DNA of 64,000 bases from Terrimesophilobacter sp038243605 (lineage in GTDB: Bacteria; Actinomycetota; Actinomycetes; Actinomycetales; Microbacteriaceae), in assembly GCA_038243605.1 (NCBI GenBank), contig JBBSQX010000003.1:143667-207666 (forward strand). Reading direction: 5' to 3'. Position numbers and translations under genes: made by a program. A model generated the notes under the pieces. It was not told the origin of the DNA. It worked only from the letters and a program-made list of their open reading frames with translations, and searched no databases. The first letter of the stretch is position 1. Each line of letters begins with the position of its first letter. Positions 8,989-18,299 of the stretch are shown in pieces.

Positions 8989-9716
8989 GTAATATCATTC
9001 TGTCGGTGAAGGGTCTCAGCGCCCGAATCGCCGGCCAGCAAGTGGTGGAAGACGTCACCTTTGAAGTGCCAGCCACTGGTGTTACTGCCTTGCTCGGCCG
9101 AAATGGTGTCGGCAAGACCAGCACCATCAAGGGGATTCTCGGGCTCATTGAGCGCAAGGGCGAAGTGACGTTTTTCGGTGACGACCAGAAGGCTACGCGC
9201 CTCGACAAGCAGCGAACCCACCGCATCGTGCAGCAGGGCATCGGATACGTGCCAGAAGACCGTGAAGTGTTCTCGAAGCTCACGGTGGCCGAAAACCTGC
9301 GCCTCGCCGAGCGCGACTCGAACCCGAGACGAGACTTTGTCGCCGAGTTGTTCCCCGACCTCGTGGCGCGCGCAGGCCAACTCGCGGGAACCCTCTCTGG
9401 TGGTCAGCAGCAGATGCTGTCGCTTGGACGCGCGCTGCTCAATACCAACAAACTTCTTCTCGTCGATGAACCGACGAAAGGGCTCGCGCCGATCATTGTT
9501 GGCGAAGTAGCCGCAGCTCTTGCCGAGGCAGCGAAGACTGTGCCCATCCTGCTCGTCGAACAAAACTTGCAGGTCGTTCGGCAGCTCGCTGCAGGTGCCA
9601 TCGTGATCGAAGGTGGCCGCGTTGTGCACACGGGAAGTGCCTCGGAGTTCCTCGGCGATGAAGAAATGATTCAACGATTCCTCGGAGTGGCTACCGCAGC
9701 GGAGGCGGCATCATGA
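8985..9716 (+). CDS. livF: ABC transporter ATPase (LivF type)
   Basis: A 243-residue ATPase partner of LivG. Walker A is GRNGVGKTS, the signature LSGGQQQML, Walker B LLVDEPTKGL and the switch region LLVEQN. EPTKGLAP is characteristic of LivF. It starts with GTG inside the GTGA overlap with livG and ends in an ATGA overlap with the permease gene, so all five transporter genes are coupled. There is no sign of damage. Confidence 0.88.
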   Translation: MSNIILSVKGLSARIAGQQVVEDVTFEVPATGVTALLGRNGVGKTSTIKGILGLIERKGEVTFFGDDQKATRLDKQRTHRIVQQGIGYVPEDREVFSKLTVAENLRLAERDSNPRRDFVAELFPDLVARAGQLAGTLSGGQQQMLSLGRALLNTNKLLLVDEPTKGLAPIIVGEVAAALAEAAKTVPILLVEQNLQVVRQLAAGAIVIEGGRVVHTGSASEFLGDEEMIQRFLGVATAAEAAS

Positions 9717-10588
9717 GCACCGTCGTTCTTCTTCTGATCACTGGTCTCGGGCTTGGTGCTCTGTACTTTTTGGTCGCGTCAGGCCTCTCACTCATTTATG
9801 GGCTGATGGGCGTACTGAACTTCGCACACGGTTCGTTCCTCACCCTCGGTGCGTTCGCCGGATGGGAACTTGCACGCAGGCTGGGCTCTGACAACTGGGG
9901 AACATTCATTGCCTCGATCGCACTGGGAGCAGTCGTCGGTGCAATTTTTGCGGCAGCGACCGAATTCTTTCTCATCCGCAGGCTTTACGAACGACACATT
10001 GAACAAGTGCTTGTCACCGTCGGGCTTGCGTTGGCGTCCGTTGCACTCTTTGACGGAATCTGGGGCACAGACCCCATTTACGTCACGGGGCCAAAATGGC
10101 TCGGAGGCACCACCCAAATTCTGGGCGCATCCATCCCCAACAATCGTTTCATTCTAATTCTTGCCGCGGTGCTCGTTCTGCTCGGCATCGTGCTGTTCCT
10201 CAAGTACACGCGGTACGGGCTCATTATCCGCGCCGGCGTCGAGAACCGCTCCATGGTGACAGCGCTCGGCATTGATGTGCGGCGGGCCTTCACCGTGGTG
10301 TTCGCCATAGGAGGCGCGGCAGCAGGCATCGGCGGCGTGCTGGCCTCGAGCTACTACGGCTACGTGGCTCCGAGCATCGGCGGATCACTGCTCATCTTCG
10401 CGTTCATTGTGACGGTGATCGGGGGTCTTGGCTCGCTCAGCGGTGCCGCGATTGCGGCAGCACTGGTGGCGGTTCTCCAACAGTTCGCCAACTTCTACCT
10501 GGGCGGAACAGGCGACTTTGTTGTTGTGCTCTTGCTCGCGGTGGTGCTCCTGGTGCGGCCGTCCGGACTTCTCGGGAGTAAAGCATGA
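9713..10588 (+). CDS. livH: ABC transporter permease (LivH type)
   Basis: A 291-residue membrane protein with about eight hydrophobic segments. The N-terminal half shows the LivH hallmark GLSLIYGLMGVLNFAHGSF. The C-terminal region FIVTVIGGLGSLSGAAIAA is the family's conserved loop for ATPase contact. It overlaps the previous and following genes by ATGA. It would form half of the transport channel with LivM. Confidence 0.88.
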   Translation: MSTVVLLLITGLGLGALYFLVASGLSLIYGLMGVLNFAHGSFLTLGAFAGWELARRLGSDNWGTFIASIALGAVVGAIFAAATEFFLIRRLYERHIEQVLVTVGLALASVALFDGIWGTDPIYVTGPKWLGGTTQILGASIPNNRFILILAAVLVLLGIVLFLKYTRYGLIIRAGVENRSMVTALGIDVRRAFTVVFAIGGAAAGIGGVLASSYYGYVAPSIGGSLLIFAFIVTVIGGLGSLSGAAIAAALVAVLQQFANFYLGGTGDFVVVLLLAVVLLVRPSGLLGSKA

Positions 10589-11673
10589 ACAACGTGAAAA
10601 AACTCTTCGGCCATTCCCTCGTGAAGTGGGCACTTGGCGGCGTGCTCATTGCCTTTCTCGCACTTCTCCCGATGCTCGCCATCGATATTCCCGGAGTGTT
10701 CCCCGGCCCGACTTACACGCCGGGAACGCTGCAACTGCTCGCGTTCAGCATGCTCATTGCCGCCCTCGCACTCAGTTATCACCTGATCTTCGGTGTTGCA
10801 GGCCTGCTATCGTTCGGGCACGCTCTGTACTTTGCTATCGGCGCGTACGGTCTCGGGATCGCGTTGCGGCATTTCGGACTTGAGCTGCTCCCCGCTATCA
10901 TCGTCACGTTTGTTGTGGGTCTCTTCGTCGCTGCAGCAGTTGGTGCGTTGAGCCTTCGCGTGACCGGTATTTCTTTCGCCATGGTGACGCTCGCATTTGC
11001 TCAGGCAGGGTCTGTGCTCATTCGCAAGAACCCGGGGAAGCTCACGGGAGGGGATGAGGGGCTCGCGCTCGACACCACACACATCCCCGACCTTTTTGTT
11101 GGCGTACTGCAAACTAAGAACCTCTACTGGTTGTGCCTTGCCGTCCTGGTTGTGGTGTTTTTGGTGAGTTCGTGGTTCGAGCGCTCCAACGCTGGCCACG
11201 TTGTCGCGGCAACACGAGAGAACGAGTTGCGCGTTCGGGTAATCGGAATTCGACCATACTTCGTTAAGCTTTTGACCTTCATCATCGGTGGTGTGCTGGC
11301 CACGTTCGTTGGCATGGCGTACCTGCTATTGCAAAGTAGTGCCACGCAGAAGCTTGCCTCCGCTGACTTCACGCTCACGCTTCTGGTGATCGTGGTGCTC
11401 GGTGGTGTCGGATACCGGTGGGGTGCCGTGATCGGCGGCGTTATCTACACGCTCCTCGATCAGAGGCTCACAGCGTTCGCCTCCTCCGATGCGGTGAGTG
11501 GCCTTCCTGACGTTCTGCGCATTCCGCTGTCACAACCGCTGTTCATTCTCGGTACGTTGTTCATTCTGGTGGTTCTTTTTCTGCCCGGCGGTATTGCCGG
11601 GGTGACGGCGCGGCTCGCCTCGTCACGACAGAGAACAGAAGATCCCCGCGCTGTGCTGGAGGAACTTGGATGA
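10585..11673 (+). CDS. livM: ABC transporter permease (LivM type)
   Basis: A 362-residue permease with about nine to ten membrane segments. Family marks are LIFGVAGLLSFGHALYFAIGAYG and ATRENELRVRVIGI, the conserved cytoplasmic loop where other LivM proteins have a similar RENE-R sequence, followed by VVLGGVGYRWGAVIGG. The ATG overlaps the livH stop, and the acyl-CoA synthetase gene overlaps its end. The C-terminal tail of about 25 residues is charged and cytoplasmic. Confidence 0.87.
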   Translation: MNNVKKLFGHSLVKWALGGVLIAFLALLPMLAIDIPGVFPGPTYTPGTLQLLAFSMLIAALALSYHLIFGVAGLLSFGHALYFAIGAYGLGIALRHFGLELLPAIIVTFVVGLFVAAAVGALSLRVTGISFAMVTLAFAQAGSVLIRKNPGKLTGGDEGLALDTTHIPDLFVGVLQTKNLYWLCLAVLVVVFLVSSWFERSNAGHVVAATRENELRVRVIGIRPYFVKLLTFIIGGVLATFVGMAYLLLQSSATQKLASADFTLTLLVIVVLGGVGYRWGAVIGGVIYTLLDQRLTAFASSDAVSGLPDVLRIPLSQPLFILGTLFILVVLFLPGGIAGVTARLASSRQRTEDPRAVLEELG

Positions 11674-13223
11674 CGGACGGACTGCACACTCTTGGCCGCT
11701 GGACACGGGACCGCGCTGTCGCGACCCCTGATCGCGTCGCGGTGGATGATCGCGGCGTGGTACTCAGTTACCGTGAGCTTGATGCACGCGCGAGCAAGCT
11801 TGCCATTTCGCTCCTTGATCGCGGCTACGGCGTCGGCGATCGCATCGCCACCATCACGGGCAACAGTGCAGACCATGTCGTCGTATTCTTCGCTTGCGCA
11901 AAGGCAGGACTTGTTCTCGTTCCGCTATCGTGGCGGCTCTCACCTCGCGAACTTGCGCTTCAGATTGAGAAGGCCGACCCGGCTTTGCTTCTCGTGGAGG
12001 ATGAGTTCACGACCCTTGCGTCCGCTGCTCGCAAACGACTTGTTGCGCCGCTTGCCGTGCAGGGGCTAGGTGCTGGCAGCATCGAAGCGCACGTGCCACA
12101 CCCCACGCGCAATAGCCTGGGTGACCCACCCGAGCGCCGGGCAGTGCGCGACGACGACGCGCTTCTGATCATCTTCACGTCGGGAACACAGGGTGCTGCT
12201 CGAGGCGCGATTCTCACCCACGCAAACTGTTTTTGGACAAACCTTGCACTCTCGCGCACTGCCGAAATCACAAGCTCAGACATTGTGCTCGCGGTCATGC
12301 CGCAGTACCACGTCGGAGGCTGGAACGTGCAACCACTGCTCGCCTGGTGGGTGGGCGCGACGGTTGTGCTTGAGCGCACGTTCGATCCGGGTCGCGTTCT
12401 CCAGCTCATTCAAGATCGACGAATCACTACCACTATGGGCGTTCCGGCCAACTACCTCTTTCTCTCAGAGCATCCATTGTTTGCGGATGCCGACCTTTCA
12501 AGCCTTCGCCATGCCATCGTGGGTGGCGCCCCCATGCCGGAGCCGTTGCTGCGCACGTGGCATTCGCGCGGAGTAGCGCTCACTCAGGGCTACGGACTCA
12601 CAGAGGCGAGCCCCAACGTGTTGTGTCTTCCGGATGAAGACGCGCGCACAAAGCTAGGGCTTGCTGGCAAACCGTATCCGCACGTCGAGGTTGCGGTGGC
12701 CGATCCCGTCACGGGAGAAGTGCTCGACGGGGAAGCCACCGGTGAATTGCTTGTACGCGGCCCGAGCGTGTTCCCCGGCTACTTTCGTGAACCGACTTTG
12801 ACGGAGGCCGCGCTCAGGGGCGGCTGGCTTCACACCGGCGATCTGGTTCACCGCGATGCCGACGGCTACTTCAAAGTTGTTGACCGCATCTCTGACATTT
12901 ACATTTCGGGCGGGGAGAGCATTGCCCCCACCGAGGTGGAGAGTGTGATCGCCAACCACCCTTCCGTGGCGGATGTCGCCGTCGTGGGCGTTCCGAATGA
13001 TCGTTGGGGTGAAGTCGGGGTCGCGCATGTTGTTGTGCGCCAGGGTTTCGCTACCGATGAAGAAGAACTGCGCACGTTCTGCACGCAGCAACTCGCCTCA
13101 TACAAAGTTCCCACCGAGATTCTCTTCGTTCGCACCATCCCGCGATCCAGCGGCAATAAAGTCATTCGTCGTGCACTCGTCGATGACTACGCAGCAACAC
13201 ACGAGAGCAAGGTAACGCGATGA
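11670..13223 (+). CDS. Acyl-CoA synthetase (AMP-forming, FadD-like)
   Basis: A 517-residue adenylate-forming ligase that would activate a carboxylic acid to its CoA thioester with ATP. Motifs: the ATP loop is TSGTQGAARGAI, the adenine motif GYGLTEASPN, the hinge GWLHTGDLVHRDADGYF, then DRISDIYISGGESIAPTEVE, and the catalytic Lys near SSGNKVIRRAL. The phosphate loop is unusual: the common TSGTTG-x-PKG has become TSGTQGAARG. Tight overlap with livM suggests the imported substrate is activated at once. The substrate is not predictable from sequence alone; a short- or medium-chain or aromatic acid would fit. Confidence 0.82.
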   Translation: MTDGLHTLGRWTRDRAVATPDRVAVDDRGVVLSYRELDARASKLAISLLDRGYGVGDRIATITGNSADHVVVFFACAKAGLVLVPLSWRLSPRELALQIEKADPALLLVEDEFTTLASAARKRLVAPLAVQGLGAGSIEAHVPHPTRNSLGDPPERRAVRDDDALLIIFTSGTQGAARGAILTHANCFWTNLALSRTAEITSSDIVLAVMPQYHVGGWNVQPLLAWWVGATVVLERTFDPGRVLQLIQDRRITTTMGVPANYLFLSEHPLFADADLSSLRHAIVGGAPMPEPLLRTWHSRGVALTQGYGLTEASPNVLCLPDEDARTKLGLAGKPYPHVEVAVADPVTGEVLDGEATGELLVRGPSVFPGYFREPTLTEAALRGGWLHTGDLVHRDADGYFKVVDRISDIYISGGESIAPTEVESVIANHPSVADVAVVGVPNDRWGEVGVAHVVVRQGFATDEEELRTFCTQQLASYKVPTEILFVRTIPRSSGNKVIRRALVDDYAATHESKVTR

Positions 13224-13909
13224 CTGATGCCCCACGCACTGCTCGCGGAACGCGAACGCGAGCGAAACTGCTGGAAGCTGCCGAGAAGGTTTTTGCCGAT
13301 GTTGGATACAGCGAAGCATCCATTGTGCGCATTACGGAAGCCGCGGGTGTCGCGCAAGGCACGTTTTACCTTTACTTCGCGAGCAAGCTCGAGATTTTCG
13401 AAGAACTCGTTGAGGACCTCAACCGCCGAGTTCGACACGCCATGACAGAGGCGTCGGCTGGCGCATCAACTCGGATCGAATCGGAGCGCGCCGGATTCCG
13501 CGGATTCTTCGAATTTACCGCTGAGCATCCTGCGCTCTATCGCATCGTTCGCGAGGCGGAGTTCGTGTCACCTGAGGCCCTTCGCATGCACTACTCGCGC
13601 ATCGTTGAGGGCTACATCAGCGGCCTCGACACTGCGAAAGTCAACGGTGAGATCGGGGATATTGACCCGGAGATCGTTGCATGGATCTTGATGGGCATTG
13701 GCGAGATGGTGGGAATGCGCTGGGTGTTGTGGGGTGGCAAAGGTGTCATTGGTGAAGCCAGCGCCAGCGACGCCAGCGACCCGACAGCGAGTGGCACGTC
13801 AACTGTTCCCCCGGCTGTTTTCGAGCAGATGATGCAGTTCATTCAACGCGGGCTTGGTGCGCCGGTTGACGCCGTTGTCGCCGCAAATTCAGTTCAGAGA
13901 AGAGGCTAG
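13220..13909 (+). CDS. TetR-family transcriptional regulator
   Basis: A 229-residue regulator. The N-terminal helix-turn-helix (about residues 10-56) contains AEKVFADVGYSEASIVRITEAAGVAQGTFYLYFASK, the classic TetR DNA-binding pattern. The C-terminal part would bind a ligand, probably an acyl-CoA or free acid in this setting. It is embedded in the operon by an ATGA overlap, so it is likely autoregulatory, and the inverted repeat at 6966-6992 is a candidate target. The last 40 residues are Ala/Ser-rich before a final helix. Confidence 0.85.
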   Translation: MTDAPRTARGTRTRAKLLEAAEKVFADVGYSEASIVRITEAAGVAQGTFYLYFASKLEIFEELVEDLNRRVRHAMTEASAGASTRIESERAGFRGFFEFTAEHPALYRIVREAEFVSPEALRMHYSRIVEGYISGLDTAKVNGEIGDIDPEIVAWILMGIGEMVGMRWVLWGGKGVIGEASASDASDPTASGTSTVPPAVFEQMMQFIQRGLGAPVDAVVAANSVQRRG

Positions 13910-13911
13910 AA

Positions 13912-14658
13912 ATGACGGATCTCACAGGTCGCCGGGCATTGATCACCGGAGGTGCCAGTGGCATAGGTGCCGCCTGTGCGTCAGCATTCGCGGCAGCCGG
14001 AGCGCACGTTATTGTTGCGGACCTCAACGGTGACGCGGCGCAATCGTTGGCGAAGGAGCTCGACGGTGAAGCGTGGCAGGTTGACCTCAGCGACACTAAA
14101 GCTCTCGCTGAACTTGAGCTCGATGTCGATATTCTCGTGAACAATGCGGGGGTGCAGCATGTGAGCCCGATCGAAGACTTTGATCCGGAGAAGTTCTCTT
14201 TCATCTTGCGGCTCATGCTTGAGTCACCGTTTCTGCTCATTCGTGCAGCCCTACCCACGATGTACGAGCGCGGTTTCGGTCGCGTCATCAATCTTTCCTC
14301 TGCTCATGGCTTGCGGGCATCCGCCTATAAATCTGCTTACGTCGCCGCAAAGCACGGGCTTGAGGGGCTCTCCAAGGTGACAGCCCTTGAGAGCGGTGCT
14401 CATGGCGTGACAAGTAACTGCATTAACCCTGCCTATGTGCGCACACCGCTCGTAGAGAAGCAGATCGCTGATCAGGCGCGCATGCACGGCATTCCAGAGT
14501 CCGAAGTTGTCGAGATGATTATGCTCGCGGACCTCGCGGTGAAGCGACTCGTCGAGCCGCACGAAGTTGGCGATCTGGCGCTCTGGCTCGCAGGTGACAC
14601 CGCGGGAATGGTGACCGGCGCGTCCTACACAATGGATGGCGGGTGGACTGCCCGATGA
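13912..14658 (+). CDS. Short-chain dehydrogenase, 3-hydroxybutyrate dehydrogenase-like
   Basis: A 248-residue classical SDR. The nucleotide loop is TGGASGIGAAC, the core motif NNAGVQHV and the catalytic triad Ser in INLSSAHG with YVAAKHG (Tyr-x3-Lys). The segments NAGVQHVSPIEDF and AHGLRASAYKSAY resemble D-3-hydroxybutyrate dehydrogenases, which oxidise 3-hydroxybutyrate to acetoacetate with NAD. This fits the CoA-transferase genes downstream and the thiolase upstream. It starts two bases after the TetR gene and ends overlapping the hydrolase gene. Another 3-hydroxy acid as substrate is possible. Confidence 0.8.
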   Translation: MTDLTGRRALITGGASGIGAACASAFAAAGAHVIVADLNGDAAQSLAKELDGEAWQVDLSDTKALAELELDVDILVNNAGVQHVSPIEDFDPEKFSFILRLMLESPFLLIRAALPTMYERGFGRVINLSSAHGLRASAYKSAYVAAKHGLEGLSKVTALESGAHGVTSNCINPAYVRTPLVEKQIADQARMHGIPESEVVEMIMLADLAVKRLVEPHEVGDLALWLAGDTAGMVTGASYTMDGGWTAR

Positions 14659-15602
14659 CCGACTACCGCACCACAAAAGTGCCAGTGCGCGGCGGGGAGA
14701 TCGCGGTCGGTGAGTGGGGACCGAGCGATGGCCCCACAGTTCTTGCCGTACACGGGGTGACGGCCAGTCACCTCACCTGGCCGCTGATCGCGGAGTTGCT
14801 GCCTGGGGTTCACGTGATCGCACCAGACCTCCGCGGCAGGGGGAGAAGTAATGAGCTTCCAGGGCCGTGGGGGATGCCGCAGCACGCGGATGACCTCGTC
14901 GCAGTGCTCGATGCACTCGGTGTTGGCTCCGCCGTCGTTGTTGGTCACTCGATGGGGGCATTCGCGGCACTAGTTTTCGCCCATCGTTACCCGAGCAGGG
15001 TGGATTCCCTCGTGCTCGTCGACGGAGGCCTTCCGCTGCCGACACCCGCCGGAATGAGCGACGACGAGGCGACGAGAGCAATCCTCGGCCCTGCAGCAGA
15101 ACGACTTTCCATGACCTTCGCGTCGCGCGAGAGCTACCGTGACTTCTGGAAGAACCATCCTGCATTTGCGCACGACTGGAGCCCCCTGATCGAGAACTAC
15201 CTCGACTACGACCTGGTCGGAATTGAGCCGAACCTGCGACCATCGACCTCGTACGACGCCGTCGCGGCGGACTCGATCGAGTTGCGTGGGGGAGACTCAC
15301 TGATGCGAGCACTCGACGAGCTCGCGCATCCGGCAATCTTCATTTCGGCTCCCAGAGGGCTCATGAATGAAACCCCGCCGTTGTATCCGCAAGCGGCAAT
15401 TGATCGCTGGAAAGAGTTAATGCCGAGGCTTGTGACTCTCGCCGCGGATGATGTGAATCACTATACGATCGTGATGGCGGACGAAGGTGCTCGAATGGTT
15501 GCCAATACTATTCGGGCAGCGCTCAACGACTCAGCTGACAGCGTTGAACGCTTCGCCGAACACAGCGCTGTTCGAGCGCAGGAGGAGGCCAAGCGAACAT
15601 GA
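14655..15602 (+). CDS. Alpha/beta hydrolase
   Basis: A 315-residue alpha/beta-hydrolase-fold enzyme, probably an esterase or lactonase. The oxyanion motif is VHGVTASHLTW, the nucleophile elbow GHSMGA, and the likely catalytic His lies in DDVNHYTIV near residue 273. ATG 14655 overlaps the SDR stop; an earlier in-frame start at 14643 would only add four residues. The context between the hydroxybutyrate-dehydrogenase-like and CoA-transferase genes suggests it releases a hydroxy acid from an ester or opens an enol-lactone; the substrate is not determinable here. Confidence 0.8.
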   Translation: MTDYRTTKVPVRGGEIAVGEWGPSDGPTVLAVHGVTASHLTWPLIAELLPGVHVIAPDLRGRGRSNELPGPWGMPQHADDLVAVLDALGVGSAVVVGHSMGAFAALVFAHRYPSRVDSLVLVDGGLPLPTPAGMSDDEATRAILGPAAERLSMTFASRESYRDFWKNHPAFAHDWSPLIENYLDYDLVGIEPNLRPSTSYDAVAADSIELRGGDSLMRALDELAHPAIFISAPRGLMNETPPLYPQAAIDRWKELMPRLVTLAADDVNHYTIVMADEGARMVANTIRAALNDSADSVERFAEHSAVRAQEEAKRT

Positions 15603-16369
15603 GCATGGACAAGACCGTGGCCACGGCGAATGAGGCCGTTGCCGATATCCGCGACGGCGCGAGTATTGCCGTCGGTGGATTTGGGCTATCAGGAAACCCG
15701 ATGGTGCTGATCAACGCAATATTGGAGTCCGGCGCGAAAGATCTCTCCGTCGTGAGCAACAACTGCGGCGTTGATGACTGGGGTTTGGGAGTGCTGCTGA
15801 AGGCGCGTCGGATTCGCAAGATGACGTCGTCGTATGTGGGAGAGAACAAAGAGTTTGAACGCCAATTTCTCTCCGGAGAGCTTGAGCTTGAGCTCACCCC
15901 GCAGGGAACTCTCGCAGAGAAGCTTCGTGCAGGTGGCTCCGGTATCGCGGCATTCTTTACGACCACCGGGGTCGGCACTCAGGTCGCCGAGGGGGGCTTG
16001 CCTCGCCGTTACAAGGCGGATGGCAGCATTGACGTTGCCTCTCCGCAGAAAGAAGTGCGCACGTTCGAGTTCGGTGGACGTGAACGCGAGTTCGTGCTCG
16101 AAGAGGCCATCACTACCGACTTTGCGATCATTCACGCGCTGCGCGGAGACACGCACGGCAACCTTGTTTTCAATAAGGCGGCACGTAACTTCAACCCCAT
16201 TGCGGCGATGGCGGGCCGCATCTGCATCGCCGAGGTGGAAGAACTTGTCGCGCCGGGGGAGATCGATCCTGACTCCGTTCACCTGCCAGGCGTGTATGTT
16301 CACCGCGTGCTTGAGGTGGGAACCGATGTGGAGAAACGCATCGAACGTCGCACAGTGAGGGAGGCATAA
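15599..16369 (+). CDS. scoA: 3-oxoacid CoA-transferase subunit A
   Basis: A 256-residue alpha subunit of a family-I CoA-transferase, which moves CoA from succinyl-CoA to acetoacetate or another 3-oxoacid. The glycine-rich CoA motif GGFGLSGNP and the stretch VVSNNCGVDDWGLGVLL are typical of ScoA/PcaI. The segment TPQGTLAEKLRAGGSGIAAFFT is another family hallmark. The ATG overlaps the hydrolase stop and the beta subunit begins two bases after its own stop. With the thiolase and SDR it completes a route from 3-hydroxybutyrate to acetyl-CoA. A 3-oxoadipate transferase (PcaI) cannot be excluded. Confidence 0.88.
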   Translation: MSMDKTVATANEAVADIRDGASIAVGGFGLSGNPMVLINAILESGAKDLSVVSNNCGVDDWGLGVLLKARRIRKMTSSYVGENKEFERQFLSGELELELTPQGTLAEKLRAGGSGIAAFFTTTGVGTQVAEGGLPRRYKADGSIDVASPQKEVRTFEFGGREREFVLEEAITTDFAIIHALRGDTHGNLVFNKAARNFNPIAAMAGRICIAEVEELVAPGEIDPDSVHLPGVYVHRVLEVGTDVEKRIERRTVREA

Positions 16370-16371
16370 TC

Positions 16372-17016
<645 letters not shown>

Positions 17017-17058
17017 CGAGGGTGCTCACGTAGGCACGGTACAACGGTGACTGCAATT

Positions 17059-17073
17059 ATGCGGCGACCGCAT
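17059..17073. promoter_or_regulatory. Short perfect inverted repeat downstream of scoB
   Basis: ATGCGG and CCGCAT flank a CGA loop. It lies in the 81-bp gap between scoB and the next hydrolase gene. It may be a weak transcript-stabilising hairpin or an operator; no T-run follows. Confidence 0.3.
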
Positions 17074-17097
17074 GACATAAACGGCGGGAGAAACATC

Positions 17098-18162
17098 ATG
17101 ACCGGAACACTGATGAACGGCATTGTTGCGTACCCCGTAGCGGCAGCGCGTTTGCGCGCGAATGTACTCGAGCGCCCTATTGATGGCGAACGAAGTGACC
17201 ACGTGGGAACAATCGTCTTCCTCCACGGCAATGTGTCGTCATCGCTGTTCTGGATGCCCACCATGGTGCGCATGCCGCAGGAGTACCGCTGCATCGCCAT
17301 CGACCTTCGCGGATTTGGCGACAGTGAAACGCTCGATGTGGATGCCACCCGTGGCCTCGCTGATTTCTCTGACGACGTGGCTTCTGTGCTCGCTGAAATG
17401 GCAATCGACTCCGCACACTTCGTCGGATGGTCGATGGGTGGGAGCATTGTGCAGCAGCTCATGGTCGACTACCCCGACCTCGTTGCCACGGCCACGCTTC
17501 AGGCGCCCGTTTCGCCGTATGGCTTCGGTGGCACTGCTGGCGCCGACGGCAGACTTCTGACGCCGGATGCCGCTGGCACGGGTGCCGGCGGGGCGAACCC
17601 AGATTTCGTGACACGGCTCAGCGCGGGCGATGCAACAGCAGACGAACAAACCTCGCCGCGCAGCGTGTACCGGAGTGCTTATGTCGCCGCCGGGTTTGAG
17701 TCAGATTTGGAAGACCTCTGGGTCGAGTCGATGCTGTCGACCAAGACCGGCGATGGCAACTATCCGGGCACCTCCGTGACGAGCGCGAACTGGCCTGGCT
17801 TCGCGCCGGGAGGCGTTGGCATCTTGAACACAATGTCACCGACGGTCTTCAATGCGTCAGGGATCGTCGATCTTGAGCGCAAGCCCCCCGTGTTGTGGAT
17901 TCGTGGCGTGAACGACGCGATTGTCTCTGACGCTTCCTTCTTCGATCTGAACTACCTCGGGCAGCTTGGTGTTATTCCGGATTGGCCTGGCGAAGAAATT
18001 GCTCCCGCACAACCGATGATCGCTCAGACCCGCGCTGTGCTTGAGGCGTATGCGGCGGCGGGCGGAGAGTTCCGCGAGGTCACGCTGGAGAATTGTGGGC
18101 ATTCACCGCACGTGGAGCATCCGGATGCTTTCGATGAGGCGCTTCTCGCACATATCCGGTAG
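17098..18162 (+). CDS. Alpha/beta hydrolase
   Basis: A 354-residue alpha/beta hydrolase. FLHGNVSSSLFW forms the oxyanion strand, GWSMGGS the nucleophile elbow, RGVNDAIV the region of the catalytic acid, and NCGHSPHVEH the catalytic His. I chose ATG 17098 with GGGAG upstream; the frame is open from 17047. A long Gly/Asp-rich lid (about residues 135-240) is larger than in simple esterases. It may belong to the preceding operon or to the paa genes that follow. The substrate is unknown. Confidence 0.78.
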   Translation: MTGTLMNGIVAYPVAAARLRANVLERPIDGERSDHVGTIVFLHGNVSSSLFWMPTMVRMPQEYRCIAIDLRGFGDSETLDVDATRGLADFSDDVASVLAEMAIDSAHFVGWSMGGSIVQQLMVDYPDLVATATLQAPVSPYGFGGTAGADGRLLTPDAAGTGAGGANPDFVTRLSAGDATADEQTSPRSVYRSAYVAAGFESDLEDLWVESMLSTKTGDGNYPGTSVTSANWPGFAPGGVGILNTMSPTVFNASGIVDLERKPPVLWIRGVNDAIVSDASFFDLNYLGQLGVIPDWPGEEIAPAQPMIAQTRAVLEAYAAAGGEFREVTLENCGHSPHVEHPDAFDEALLAHIR

Positions 18163-18234
18163 CCAACCTGTCGGCGTTTCTGAGTGCGAGGTGTCTGGTC
18201 TGGTTGACCGTGGTGGGTGCCCGTGGCATCCTTG

Positions 18235-18256
18235 ACAGAACGAACGGTCAGTCAGT
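18235..18256. promoter_or_regulatory. Candidate PaaR operator upstream of paaF
   Basis: This 22-base site contains ACGAACGGTCAGTCAGT and nearly repeats the site at 25771-25792 (CGAACGGTCGGTCAGT), which lies before paaA. It overlaps a TTGACA hexamer at 18232-18237 that could be a -35 element. Read on the other strand, it fits the published palindromic PaaR consensus of Corynebacterium at most positions, as I recall it. The TetR protein at 24646-25239 is the likely binder. The rest of the 137-bp gap holds nothing else evident. Confidence 0.6.
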
Positions 18257-18299
18257 TGCTCGCCTCCGGGCATGACGGCCGCGGCAGTTAAGGCGGAGT

